Assembly (NCBI GenBank): GCA_005281725.1
Contig: SSBO01000012.1
Location: 7,483,603-7,547,602, forward strand
DNA length: 64,000 bases
Origin: Wuchereria bancrofti
Taxonomy: Eukaryota > Nematoda > Chromadorea > Rhabditida > Onchocercidae
Reading direction: 5' to 3'
Each line of letters opens with the position of its first letter. Within the stretch, counting starts at the first letter, position 1. Under the pieces are notes generated by a model. It was given only the letters and a program-made list of their open reading frames with translations. It did no database searches and had not been told where the DNA came from. The position numbers and the translations under genes were made by a program. This document shows positions 51,201 to 61,800 of this stretch, piece by piece.

Positions 51201-53121
51201 TAGCAATGGCAATCAAGAATGAATTACAAAGAATGTTCAGCACATAATTACCTTCACAATTCGAGATTTGCTTCCATATTTTAAAAGGAATTTGTACAGC
51301 ATAAAATTATTTATAATTATTTACAAGATTCCGCCCTACCTGTTTGTCTCTTCAATTTTCAGCAAATTTAGAAAGTAATCACGACCACACTCGTATGTCT
51401 ATTCTAGGATCGGTTATAAAAACATTTAGGTAATAAATGTGTCAAGCCCAAACTGATCAAAGAAAAAACTTTGTAGTAAATGAAATGTAACATAACCACT
51501 TATTTTATTTTTTTTTTGTAACTATTTTGAGTTAGTAGCTATTAATTTTTTTTCCTTTTTTTCTTGCTTGGACAACAAAGACAATTCCATATATGCTTAC
51601 TAAGATCCTAAAAGTGGAATTATTGATCACTCCGAAAATTATTTTTAAAACTTTAAGAATTTATAGCAGAAAGTTTCGATAAAAAATGAAGCGTGCGTCC
51701 TAACCAAATGCAATTTATATTTTAACATTTTTCCAAGAAAAATCAACTTAATTGAGGAAATAAAATGACTTATAAATATTTGTTTCAAAATGATTGAACC
51801 ACGCCCCCCAATCTTTTCATCCCTTCCCTTCGTCCAAGAAAGCCAAATGATAACGAGCCTTACAGCACCGTTAACGAAGCCACACCAAACCACCATTTCA
51901 TGCTTCAAAGTGCAATAGGTAAGAACAGACACATACACATACACAAACATACACACACAGACACATACACACACACACACACACAATAATCCAATAATAC
52001 CTCTATTATAGTACTCCTACTTGGTATTCTAGATTTACCACTCCACTTCACCATAATTTAATTTAAATGAAACCCTTTCACGCCGTATTAGAAACTATCA
52101 ATCACTGCTAATTTTAATTTACACATATACTTAAGATGTTTATAACTTTAAGTAATTCACTTTAATAAAACTGACAAGATATTTGCATAATAAAATACAT
52201 CCTTGGGATAAAATGATTTCCACACTAGATGAAAATTTTTTAAAAAGTAATTAGAAATTGTTGGATACATATAGTATCAATAGAATCACAAGGTTTAATA
52301 AGAAATGTTTCATGCAGCATGAAAATCATAAGAGTTCAAACATTTCGTTCGATGCTTTTGAAATTGTCAATTTCTGAAAAAAAATTTATTGCACTGTTTA
52401 AACGACTTAAAACATAATTCCTTTACTCCAAGGAAGTGCCATTAGAAAAATTCCTTTATGATTAAATTTTCTCTTAAATGAATTTTCATGTGAAGCCTGT
52501 ATTCTTTGCCCTTAATTATCCAGTATTAGTTTGCTAGCTGTGGGAACTTATCGATCTTCACAATGCTCACAGTATTTGGCCTTTTGTGTATGCCTTGCGC
52601 TGAATCGATATGGAAAATAACTTGGGATTTTAAACAAACGTCAGAAGTTTACTAATTAAACTGATTTAAAATGAATAAAACTAAATGGTAAAATATGGAA
52701 TTAAAATGGAAGTGATAGTTTACCATCACATCAGGTGTGAAACAACGAATTTGACTTTCGAGATGGATTCTTCTAGAATTATGTTAAAATATGAATGATG
52801 ATGGAAAATTAAAATTAGTACCAAATAAAATTGAGCTAGGAAAGATGCAGTTTATGTTAAAGATAAGTGCATTAATGAATGGAAAAAATGGAAAAATAAA
52901 TGGAAAAAAAAGTTCGGTCAAACTCAAAGATTTCAAGTTCTGTTTGTGCACATGAAGAAAAAATTCCGAATTCAAAAAAAAAGAACTAACAATGGATTTG
53001 ACGAATTCCAATAAAGATTAGGCAAGCGGCGTGCAATTGAGAACTTCAAATTACAGAAGATCATGAATAAGTGAATAATCGTAATGATGAGTGATGATGG
53101 TTCTGTCCACATCACATACAT
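39246..53121 (-). CDS. ephrin, 4 exons with a 13-kb first intron
   Basis: Extracellular ligand of Eph receptor tyrosine kinases, used in neuronal and epidermal morphogenesis. Exons on -: 53121 (or Met at 53112)-52991, 39977-39824, 39697-39526, 39379-39246; about 193-196 aa. Exon 1 encodes a signal peptide (SSLIITIIHLFMIFCNL) and the ephrin opening LYWNSSNPL; its TT|A phase joins exon 2 exactly (FTDRSLFPQD). Ephrin-domain landmarks: YIEVDAMDSMEVVCPTYS, YEHLIVHQV, SCEL, FLICDSS, TSHIIVFRQFSPLPNGFEY, PGRSYYLIT, NNTRLGLCVTANMRLRIDV; four conserved Cys are present. No hydrophobic GPI-signal tail follows: the frame ends at TAA just after the domain, in a duplicated 20-mer. A GAAG|GTACTT donor-like site just before the stop could splice to an unseen tail exon. 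The distant exon 1 is inferred from motif and phase. Confidence 0.82.
49765..50130. repeat. A-rich low-complexity array (AAATAAAT and ATAAATA units)
   Basis: About 360 bases made of irregular AAATAAAT, AAACATAAAT and ATATAAATA units on +, including a TTAATTAATTAATTAGTTAATTAAT run near 49830-49855. The long minus-strand frames here (runs of Tyr, Phe, Ile, Leu) are by-products of the composition, not genes. Confidence 0.85.
51929..51986. repeat. CA-rich microsatellite
   Basis: Imperfect ACACAT/ACACAA units leading into a pure (CA)n run ending near 51986; reads as Cys-Val repeats on the minus strand. Confidence 0.9.
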
Positions 53122-56100
53122 ATAATACGGACAGCACTTCCACCCGCAATATAGTATTTTTCTGTAGTCTTTTCACTTCACTTGACGGCTTGACGATTCC
53201 CTGGAGTAACCGTTCGTGAAATTAGAGGATAGCTCACTGTTTTTTTAATTTACTAAACGAAAAAACTGAGCACTAAATTCATGGACAACAATAACATTAT
53301 CAGCTGTACACTAAACAGAAAACGGCACTTTCATCTGCAAGTGCTTGTCAGATTAACAAATTTGTAAGATTCCAGTTCTCAATATACTGATCAAAGTTCC
53401 ATAAGTTAAACGAAATGTGCAGTGATAGTGTGACAGAATAACTTAGACATATCACCTCCAATATAATTTACTCGTGAAACGGCGAAATAAGCATGATAAA
53501 TTGGTATGAAAGAAGCAGTAAACATCAAACAGAATATCAATTACCGTACTTGATGAAAAACAGCATTTTGTAACTCTTATATCTCGAAACAAGTATCCTA
53601 CACCCCAATACCGTATGCTACTGGTACAAGAGGGAAAGGAATATGAAGAAGTTGTGAGAATTTGGGAGTTAGCGGCCAAAGGACTATTAAGTGTTTCAAA
53701 TTCAAACTGTCAAGTGAATGAACTAGAGTAAATTCTGCAATGTTTCTGAATTCAATTTGATAACTATCCAAATCAATACAATTGACCTTGTAGTAAAAAT
53801 GATGGAGAATGGAGTTTTCATGGACATATAGATAGATATTTTACGAATGAATATCCATCCTCAAGAGTGAAATTGGCTCACTTTATTTCAGTGTCATTCC
53901 TTTAGCTCAACTTACCGCTTAACACAGAAACAAGGTTATGAAAATAATGAGCAACTTCGCTCCTTAGTCCGGCATAAATTATGAATATAAAGATAAAAAG
54001 AACAATTTCTCATTTACTGTTAAGCACTGCATTGTAATCGTTTTATGTGCTGTTATATCCGGAAACGTTCGAGCATTTATCGTAAATAAATAGTTATAGG
54101 AAGCACAGAAGACATGTTGCGCAAATAAGAAAGGTAACGTTGTCAAGGAGTCAGTGATAAGCAACAGATGCTTCGCTCTGTCAAAATGACCCGGGAACTG
54201 TTCAGAAATAGTTTTCTTGAATGAGCTGTCACCGAATACTTCTTAAACCCCGAGATCAGCAGAACGAACTATTAATTTGTACTAGAATCTTTCTTCTCCC
54301 TTCTAACACTCCCCGCTCCCTTTCCTCCTTATACTCCTCTCGGATTTTACTAATTTCATTTGGAGAAAAGGCTAGCGCACATACATACACAGACACATAC
54401 ATAATATGCATATAGCAGATTTAGCAAAAGGAGCGGTAGGGAAGTGATATTGCAGCAGTGACAGGAACAGAAATGGGCGGCTCGATCCTTTCTTACAACG
54501 CCGCCTTCACTTCGTTCACTTTTATTATAATTATTGGGATGGGTGGTGTTGGTCACTTTTCCCGCCCTCTTGTCAGTGTTCTTCTCTTGATGAAGAAAGG
54601 TGGCATTTCGGAGGTGATGGAAGCTAGCAGAATATCCTTCATTCCAGGTGTCAACCTTGAGTTTCTCCTAGGGTTCTATTCTGAGGCAGCGATATCAATT
54701 ACTCAAATTTGGATTCCAACAACTTGTCACCAATATCTGTGTACGCTGAAGTTGAATATCAATGAAGACAAGGTTGTGTAGAAATGAGATTCTAGCAATG
54801 AACAAATTCCAGATTTAAAGCAAACATTGTATACGATGGAAAGTCTAACTAAATCATCAGTTTAACAAAGTTGTTTCTGCTCCTGAGCAAAAAAATATTG
54901 AATCGTGACATAAGTGTAGACTTATGAAGTGAAAAGATGCTTCAGAAAAAATACCCTCCTAAAACAACCCTAAGTTTATAGTTAATTTTGTCGTAATATC
55001 TGTAACAGAGCTGGGTTGCCTCGACGTTTTCAGTTTGTTCTGGGCTTAGGTGCAAATACCTATCATAAGTACAGTGATGGATAAAATACAAGTAGTGAAG
55101 TGGTGTTGTTGGTCTGTTTACACAACTGGAGTAAAATACTGTGTTGTGACTCAAGTGGTTTCTTTCTGGTCAACATTTGAAAAAGAATGCTATCCGATGT
55201 CATCTTCAACAAAGAATCCGATTTTTGAAGCACTCCTGCAGATAACCTCTTCCACCATATGACAATAATGCACGAACAGAAAAAATCTTTTTTGATGTGA
55301 AGATTTTTGATTTTGTGTCGAATCCAATCCTCCGCAACAATGCTATTGACTTTTCTTACCTTTGGGAATTAACTTCCTATCATCTTTCAAAGGATAAGGC
55401 AAACCGACCAGCTGAGACATCTGACAATTTTGATCATCTGCTACATTCAGCAAAACAGCATCAAAAGTTTTATCTCATTAAAGGTAGGTAGAAATTTATT
55501 TATTAAGAATCATTTGCAAGTAAATTACACTCTGGTGTCTTCAAAGTTCAAAATTCCAAATGCTTTTCAATTTGAGATTCAACCCCACACATAATTTTTT
55601 TTTTTATTATTTAGGACAGGTAAATCTGTTTTGCCATTCCATTATATCCATGTTAATGTTGAAATAAAATTTCCTGATTTGTAACTGCTGCTTTGAAAAA
55701 TAAGAATGATAAACGTCAGCGCTATTAATTGATGAATTAAAGTGCGGTTTAGGTTCTCTTCGACTGTCAATTAAACATAAATACCTAGTGTGCCTAGCTC
55801 AGGATAGTTAAACAGCTCACTAATTTTTTGTAAAAAAATTCACTCCTACAGTGGTGAACTACGACAAAGCTATATTGTTGTTCAGCTACATATCTCTTTT
55901 CCTGAAACCTCCATTTCTTCATAGAATATCAAAGAAACTCAAAACAGCAGCATAAATTTTTAGCAAAGTTTCAAAAAAAAAAGTTGTAGCATCGACTGAT
56001 TTAATCAAAGCTGATCTTATTCAACCGTTAGACATTTTTTCAATTTAATGGTTGTAGGGACCTTAAATAAAATAGGTGAATTGGCATTCTTAATAAAGTT

Positions 56101-57357
56101 AAATGCAAACTGTTCTCAAATATTATGATCAACAAATTTTAATTAGCTACTGATAATTCTGAATGGGCAGATGAATTACTTATTAACAAATTTCGGTATT
56201 CCTATGATAGAAAGAAGGAATTTTTAAGCTCAGTGCAAAGTTTTTATAATTTATTAGTGGATGAGAACATTCAATAGAACACTCCATAAATGACATCTGA
56301 AAATCGCGTCATACACTTCAATAAAGTCACCTGCTGTAACAATACAGTGCAAAAAATTGGAGAAATAATTGATATGGAAAAAACATTCAGAATTTTGGAT
56401 ATGTGGAAACAGTTGGTGTTTTTAAAATCGAATGGTACGTAGAGTGGCGAAGTGAATATCAAGATGGAAGTTTCAAAGTCATTAATTAATAAAAGCCTTG
56501 AACTGTATTTCTTTTCTTGAACTGTAATTCTGTATTTCGGTTTTCATCAGTTCGTTCTAAAAAGTGTATGCCCATACTTGCTTCTTAGTGATGCAATTTT
56601 TTTGCACATAAAGAAATTGGAAAATTTTGTGTATGTTTATGTAAAGGTTATCAACATGTATCGGACAGGGTACTCACTGAATCTATTTTTTTGTCAGGCA
56701 GTTAAAATGTTTCATAACAATACCGGACGGACGACAATATTAACCTTAGCGGCTATAAGGGAAATTTGAAGTGGGAGAATGAATCAATCATCTCGATGAA
56801 TACGCGAAAACAACTATCTGATGAATTGGTAGTGTATAGGCATTCGTGCAGAATTCGCTGAAAGTATTGTACCACTCACATCGACTGTTCCCATACCACC
56901 TATGCTCATTTAAATCAAAATCCATCGCGGTAACACGTGATGGTAAACAATTTCAAAATTATTTAGGACAACTGATTCATTTGTTTCTGGAAGGTAACTT
57001 TCATAACAAATCTCGTCTTATTAATATGACCTTAATTATGTACTGCGGACCTGGGTTTTTGGCTGATGGTTGTAGAATCGGGGGTATCACAGATAATCTC
57101 ACTTTGGATGCTGCTTCTGCTTGAACATCTAACATTGATCGATCTGCTATATTTGTTAGGTATCCTCGCTGAAAATCATACCTCTTTATTTCTATGCTGA
57201 AAAATACTATATCTGATAATCGGTTAGTACTCTTTTATCTATAAATTCAACAAACTATAAATGTTGGTCCCAGTATATTATATTTATAAAATTATAAGTC
57301 TAAGTTGTTACCATATCAGCAAATTTCTTCCTATTAATTAATACCCAATCCAAAATT
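53122..57357. other. 4.2-kb region upstream of the ephrin
   Basis: Contains the presumed ephrin promoter. A less AT-rich block at about 54180-54700 has open frames but no family signature. A candidate exon at 55300-55484 is listed separately. Open frames at 56578-57124 on + are short and unrecognised. Confidence 0.4.
55300..55484 (+). CDS. candidate single exon, unrecognised
   Basis: An acceptor-like GTGAAG precedes an open frame (IFDFVSNPILRNNAIDFSYL ... DHLLHSAKQHQKFYLIK) that runs to a strong donor AAAG|GTAGGT. Amino-acid use looks coding (Asn, Asp, His, Lys mixed with Leu and Tyr), but I found no neighbouring exons and no family match. Confidence 0.25.
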
Positions 57358-58873
57358 TCATAATCTTCGTTGCTGCATTAAAACGGAGCAAAAAATTTCA
57401 GGACACGAAACCTGAAATATTTTATGTCTTTCTTAGTATCTTGGTTACATGTATTAATTTGAAATGATTCAAACCTTAATTCTTTCACAAATCCCTGAAA
57501 TCAGATACCTCCATAAAATGACCACATTGTCTACATCTGTATTGTTCCAACGATCCACTTTTGAACTAAGCAGTGCTAATCGTACGTGATGTATTGAACA
57601 TTCCAGAAATACTGACCTTTTTAACACATGCATTATTTTAGAATAAAGAAGTGTAATTTTCAACGAAAAGAGAACTTGGTGATTTAATTTTTTTGAGTAA
57701 TTATTCCATTTAAAATCATACGTCTTATACAGCCATAATAATATTTCTAATTCAATAATTTTATTGCTAAAAACAAGAAAAATCTTACCAATAGTACAGC
57801 CGGAAGCCACTGCTCGATTCAAGCTTACCGTGTCTTCGTCCTAAATTGTCCAAAATTGGATGAAATGCTTTCAGATCATCTAGGCTATTTATACCGCTTT
57901 CCAAAACCTGTAATGGCGGAGCAGATGGTTGGAACTGTCTCGCTTTCTCTAATAAGTCTTTCCAGTAGTATAATGTCATAAGGTCGTGTTTTTCGTAGGA
58001 TTTTTGGAAGTAATTTGTTCACAAACACTTATCTCAATCCATTGGATTAGAGACCTTTCGGCATCAATAATACCATTGAGGTAGCAACACAATTATAAAA
58101 AAAAGTTGGAAAGAACTATTTCATTAAAGTTGAATCACTTACCTGGATGAAGCGAAGAGCTTGAAAAACAAAATCATTATTCTTCTTCCTACAATTATAC
58201 AAGTCCAAATTCATGAAAGAAAATAACTGCTGGGCTTCGCGACACTAAAACATTTTTTAATCGAAAACAGTGATTAATTGCCCACAGAATCATTATTCTT
58301 CTTCCCTCCACTCAAGGATGAATAAGTGAACTTGAGATGGTATTTTGTGCTTTTTTGATCTTTAATCTGTTTTTTTATCATTAGCTCATCCGCACACCAC
58401 TCATCTTTTTAAGTAGAAAGCAAAAATATATGTAATGCATCCGAATCTACACAGCAACGTAATACAGGCAAAACAATCATCTCAAACTGTATTTTTTTCA
58501 CCGATAGTATCCAAATAGATGAGGAAACTGCTGAAAATAGTCAGGATACTATGAAGATTAAGAAATAATGTTGACAACAATTATAAAAAATTTTAAACTG
58601 TTTTGTTTTCTCATCATTGTATTTATTGGTTTATTATTATCATGTCGTCTTTTCTCTAAGATAATGGAGCAAGTTAAATCCTGAACTCTCAAAACCCATC
58701 TCGAGGTGATGGAAGCTACTTATAACAATTCAAGTGTATGAATATATGAAGATGCCTGGTCAAAAATCATCCTGTAAAAGTTGCAAGCAATTTCTTGTTT
58801 TCCTGTTTTCATTGTTTTCCAAGATCTCAATAGTCGGCTCTCGGCATCATCGAAATCATACCATCTTTCCAAA
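57358..58873 (-). CDS. globin, 5' end not found
   Basis: Haem protein binding oxygen. Exons on -: 58873-58756, 58244-58143, 57907-57789, 57616-57475, 57411-57358; phases agree. N-terminal helix A region AESRLLRSWKTMKTGKQEIA, NFYRMIFDQ, CREAQQLFSFMNLD, FQALRFIQVLESGINSLDDL, then PILDNLGRRHGKLESSSGFR with the proximal F8 His, the G-helix SVFLECSIHHVRLALL and the H-helix LWRYLISGICERIK; ends SVLMQQRRL. The exon 1 to 2 shown junction uses a GC donor (CAG then GCATCT at 58755), the only one keeping frame and family sequence. The first shown exon starts at an acceptor (TTTCTAG) in phase 2, so at least one upstream exon with the start codon lies beyond 58873 and was not identified. The paralogue cannot be named. 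Confidence 0.8.
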
Positions 58874-61800
58874 CTAGAAATAACTCTTTCCACTTATGCC
58901 AAAATAGTGTTGCTTAAAATGCTAGTGGATTTCCTCACAATTTCGCCTTTACACTTATTTTTATTCAGAGGAAAAGAAGAAAAAAAAAATCAACACTATA
59001 AGTTGTAACAGATGATATATTTGGTGACTAACAGATATTGTCTCATCATATAAAATTGTTTGAATGATGATACCTGGAAGTAATATCTTCTTTTTGTTCA
59101 CAATATGACATATTGATTATGATGAGAAAATAAGACGGTTAGTTTAATAGGGTATTGGTAATATGTAATGGTAAACTGAACCTGAAACAATATCAATATT
59201 ATATCAATATCTTGGCAAATGAATACCAACTTAAAAGTACTGTAATGGCGCCACTGATTAGTTTCGTAACTACAAATAACTCAATGTTAATTTAATAGTA
59301 GATATTTGAAATGTTTTTAACAAAACCATGATCAATTCTTAACACTTAGTTTTTCAATTTAGAACTTTTACCTCTACAGCTCTGATTAACGCTTATCAGT
59401 CTTGCGAGATTAAAGAAAACTGCATTTTCGAACAAAATTGCAAATGGTATCTGTGTTTGAATAGTCCGTTAACTGCTCTTGAAATGTAGAAATCTAGAGT
59501 CTGAAACATGAATTTAATTTGAAAATATCATATCAACAACTCCTCAGATAAGACACGTTGCATCATGAAGGTGAAAAGATTCCCTGAAAAACTATTTGCG
59601 ATCCTTGAAGAGACTTCATCAGTGATAATTTACTCATACATCTGGCTAGAAATAATGGAATAAGCCTGGAAATCAATGCAATGGAGTTGCAGAGAGCGCA
59701 AACTCCTGATATGCCTGTGACTGAGAGAACAAAGTTCGGTAAAGTTAGATAAATTTGTAATTTTATGATTAGATTCCAACTGGAAGAGAAAAAAAGCACA
59801 ATTATCTCTTGAAGATAAATTACAAAGTAATTTGTCCCATTGTATTGATTAACCATCTTCAGCAAATATTCGGGAGCCATTCTTCACAAAAAATATTTAC
59901 GATTAGAATCGGACTGGAAAAGGAAGAAGGGATAATAGTATGAAGTTACGAAAATGACGGTTCCATTGTTACCTGAGAAGGTAGGAGATAAGCAAAGAGA
60001 ATTAGTTGGGGAAGAATAATTATATTTCATTAGATAATAACGCGTAGTCATTGAAACGATGTGGTATTGCTTCAGAGTTTTTTATCTGCTCAGAAATTTT
60101 TTGCTTTCAACAAATTCTATGGAATAATAAGTTTATCATCAATATCATCATCATTGAGGTTGTATTTATTATATACTGTGTACTATACATATGCTGTCGA
60201 ATTTAAACTAATAAAATAAGAACTTAAATGTGAAGTAGTAAAATAATATATGGTACTGTTCAAATATGTTTTGAGGTACTGCATAGACGAGCTGGCAAAT
60301 GCATTTTTCGTAAGCTTGGCTGCTATTTGTTAAAGTTCTTTTCTCTTCTCTTCTTTTTCTCTTCTTTCTAATAAATAAGATTAAATTAATAACCACAATT
60401 CCTTTAGGCTATCTTACTTAAGATAGAGGTGGTCATCCAAATTTTCGTTGCTTTCAATGTTATTGGCACTTGTGCGTATTTGTATAAAGGAAAATTCCTT
60501 TCTCTAAATTTTGTGTTTCTTCTCTGTCATATTTTATTCTACCGTACAAAGGTTTAAACTAATTATAATAAAGATTTAAGTATCAAAATGTGATTTTTCA
60601 CTGAAAGGAGCAGAATCAAGCGTCTTCATTGATCAGCGGCAAAACTGATAGTAATAAGGATGGGAAACATCTGAATGACTGAACTGATAACTTTGTAGAC
60701 AAATCAATTACAATATTGTAAAACCGTTATAAAAGAATAGTGTTATAGAAGTAACGGTGTTAGAGAAAGAAATGATTTCATATCAATATTTGTCATTTCA
60801 ATTATGTTACAGATAAATATGAAATCCATAACAGTGGTTAGCTACTCCAGAAGACTATACGAAAGAAATAACAAAATTATTGGGCAAAAAACTAAAAGAG
60901 AGATGTTTGCTAGTTAATCGGCTCTTACAAAATGTTACAAAAATAAGTTATGGCACAAAGCAATGGTATAAATTGATTCGATTCGCACATAATGGAAATA
61001 AATAGTTAAGTTTTCAGGACCCTTAACGTAAAGCAATTGAAGAAATAAATCCAAAAATTTGCTGAGTTTCAGATCTCTTTTGAGAATCAAAACCATGGAA
61101 ACGAAATTTTTTCATTTTCCTCTTAAAACCATGGAAACGAAAATTTTTCATTTTCCTCTTAAAGAGAAGATAATAACGGAAATGAGACTACGAATCATTA
61201 AATTAAAACCAGAAAAAAGCACTTAAGGCGAACAAGACGAATTGCTTCAGTAACCTCTAAATTTTATTTTAAGTTTAGGACCCAAGAATAAGATTTCCAG
61301 GACCGGGTCTGAAAAAGTAGGGTCAGTTAATGCAGTTAAAACAGTCAGTTCTCATCTTACTGCCTACCCTTCATCATCTCATTTCCCTTTCGCTTTTTCT
61401 TCGTCTGCCTAAAAAAGATTTCATTTTAAGGCTGCATCAAGATCCTAGCACTGATTCTTCTAAGTTTTGACCTGGCTCATCTGTGATATCATGCAAATGA
61501 CATATTTTGCTAAAAAGATAAATGTATAATTTCTCACTGAAACATTTTACTAAATGAGGGAACTAATCTGTTCTGTCTTGTAAAATGCATTACTTTTTTT
61601 TCGTTCAATAGGATAGGATAAAAAAAAAGCCAGGCTTAGCTTTTTTATGTAAAGCCATAAATTATTAACTAGATAAGTGATTGGTTACAGAACTAGAAGT
61701 CAGAAAAATGAATAGAATTTTCCGAGAAAGTTGGTGTCGAGAAACCTTTATTTTTGAGTAATTTTATTGTTAAAGTCATCCACCTCAAAATTTAGGATTT

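Larger units (their letters stand above)
39978..52990 (-). other. 13-kb ephrin intron 1, no nested gene recognised
   Basis: AT-rich throughout. No exon chain was recognised on either strand. Less AT-rich islands lie at about 48560-48780 and 50150-50450. Low-complexity arrays lie at about 49770-50130 and a CA array at about 51929-51986. A CATATATATATGTATACATATATG near-palindrome lies near 48844. Long first introns of developmental genes often carry enhancers, so the islands are candidates only. Confidence 0.6.

Noticed and set aside
51645..51986. 113-aa minus-strand frame starting with alternating Cys-Val
   Set aside because: Produced by the CA microsatellite; the remainder has no family signature and sits in the ephrin intron.
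54458..54781. 107-aa plus-strand frame
   Set aside because: No family resemblance, no splice context and no start-site evidence; overlaps another frame on the opposite strand.
58781..59008. 75-aa plus-strand frame
   Set aside because: Overlaps antisense the globin exon 58873-58756, which matches a known family.
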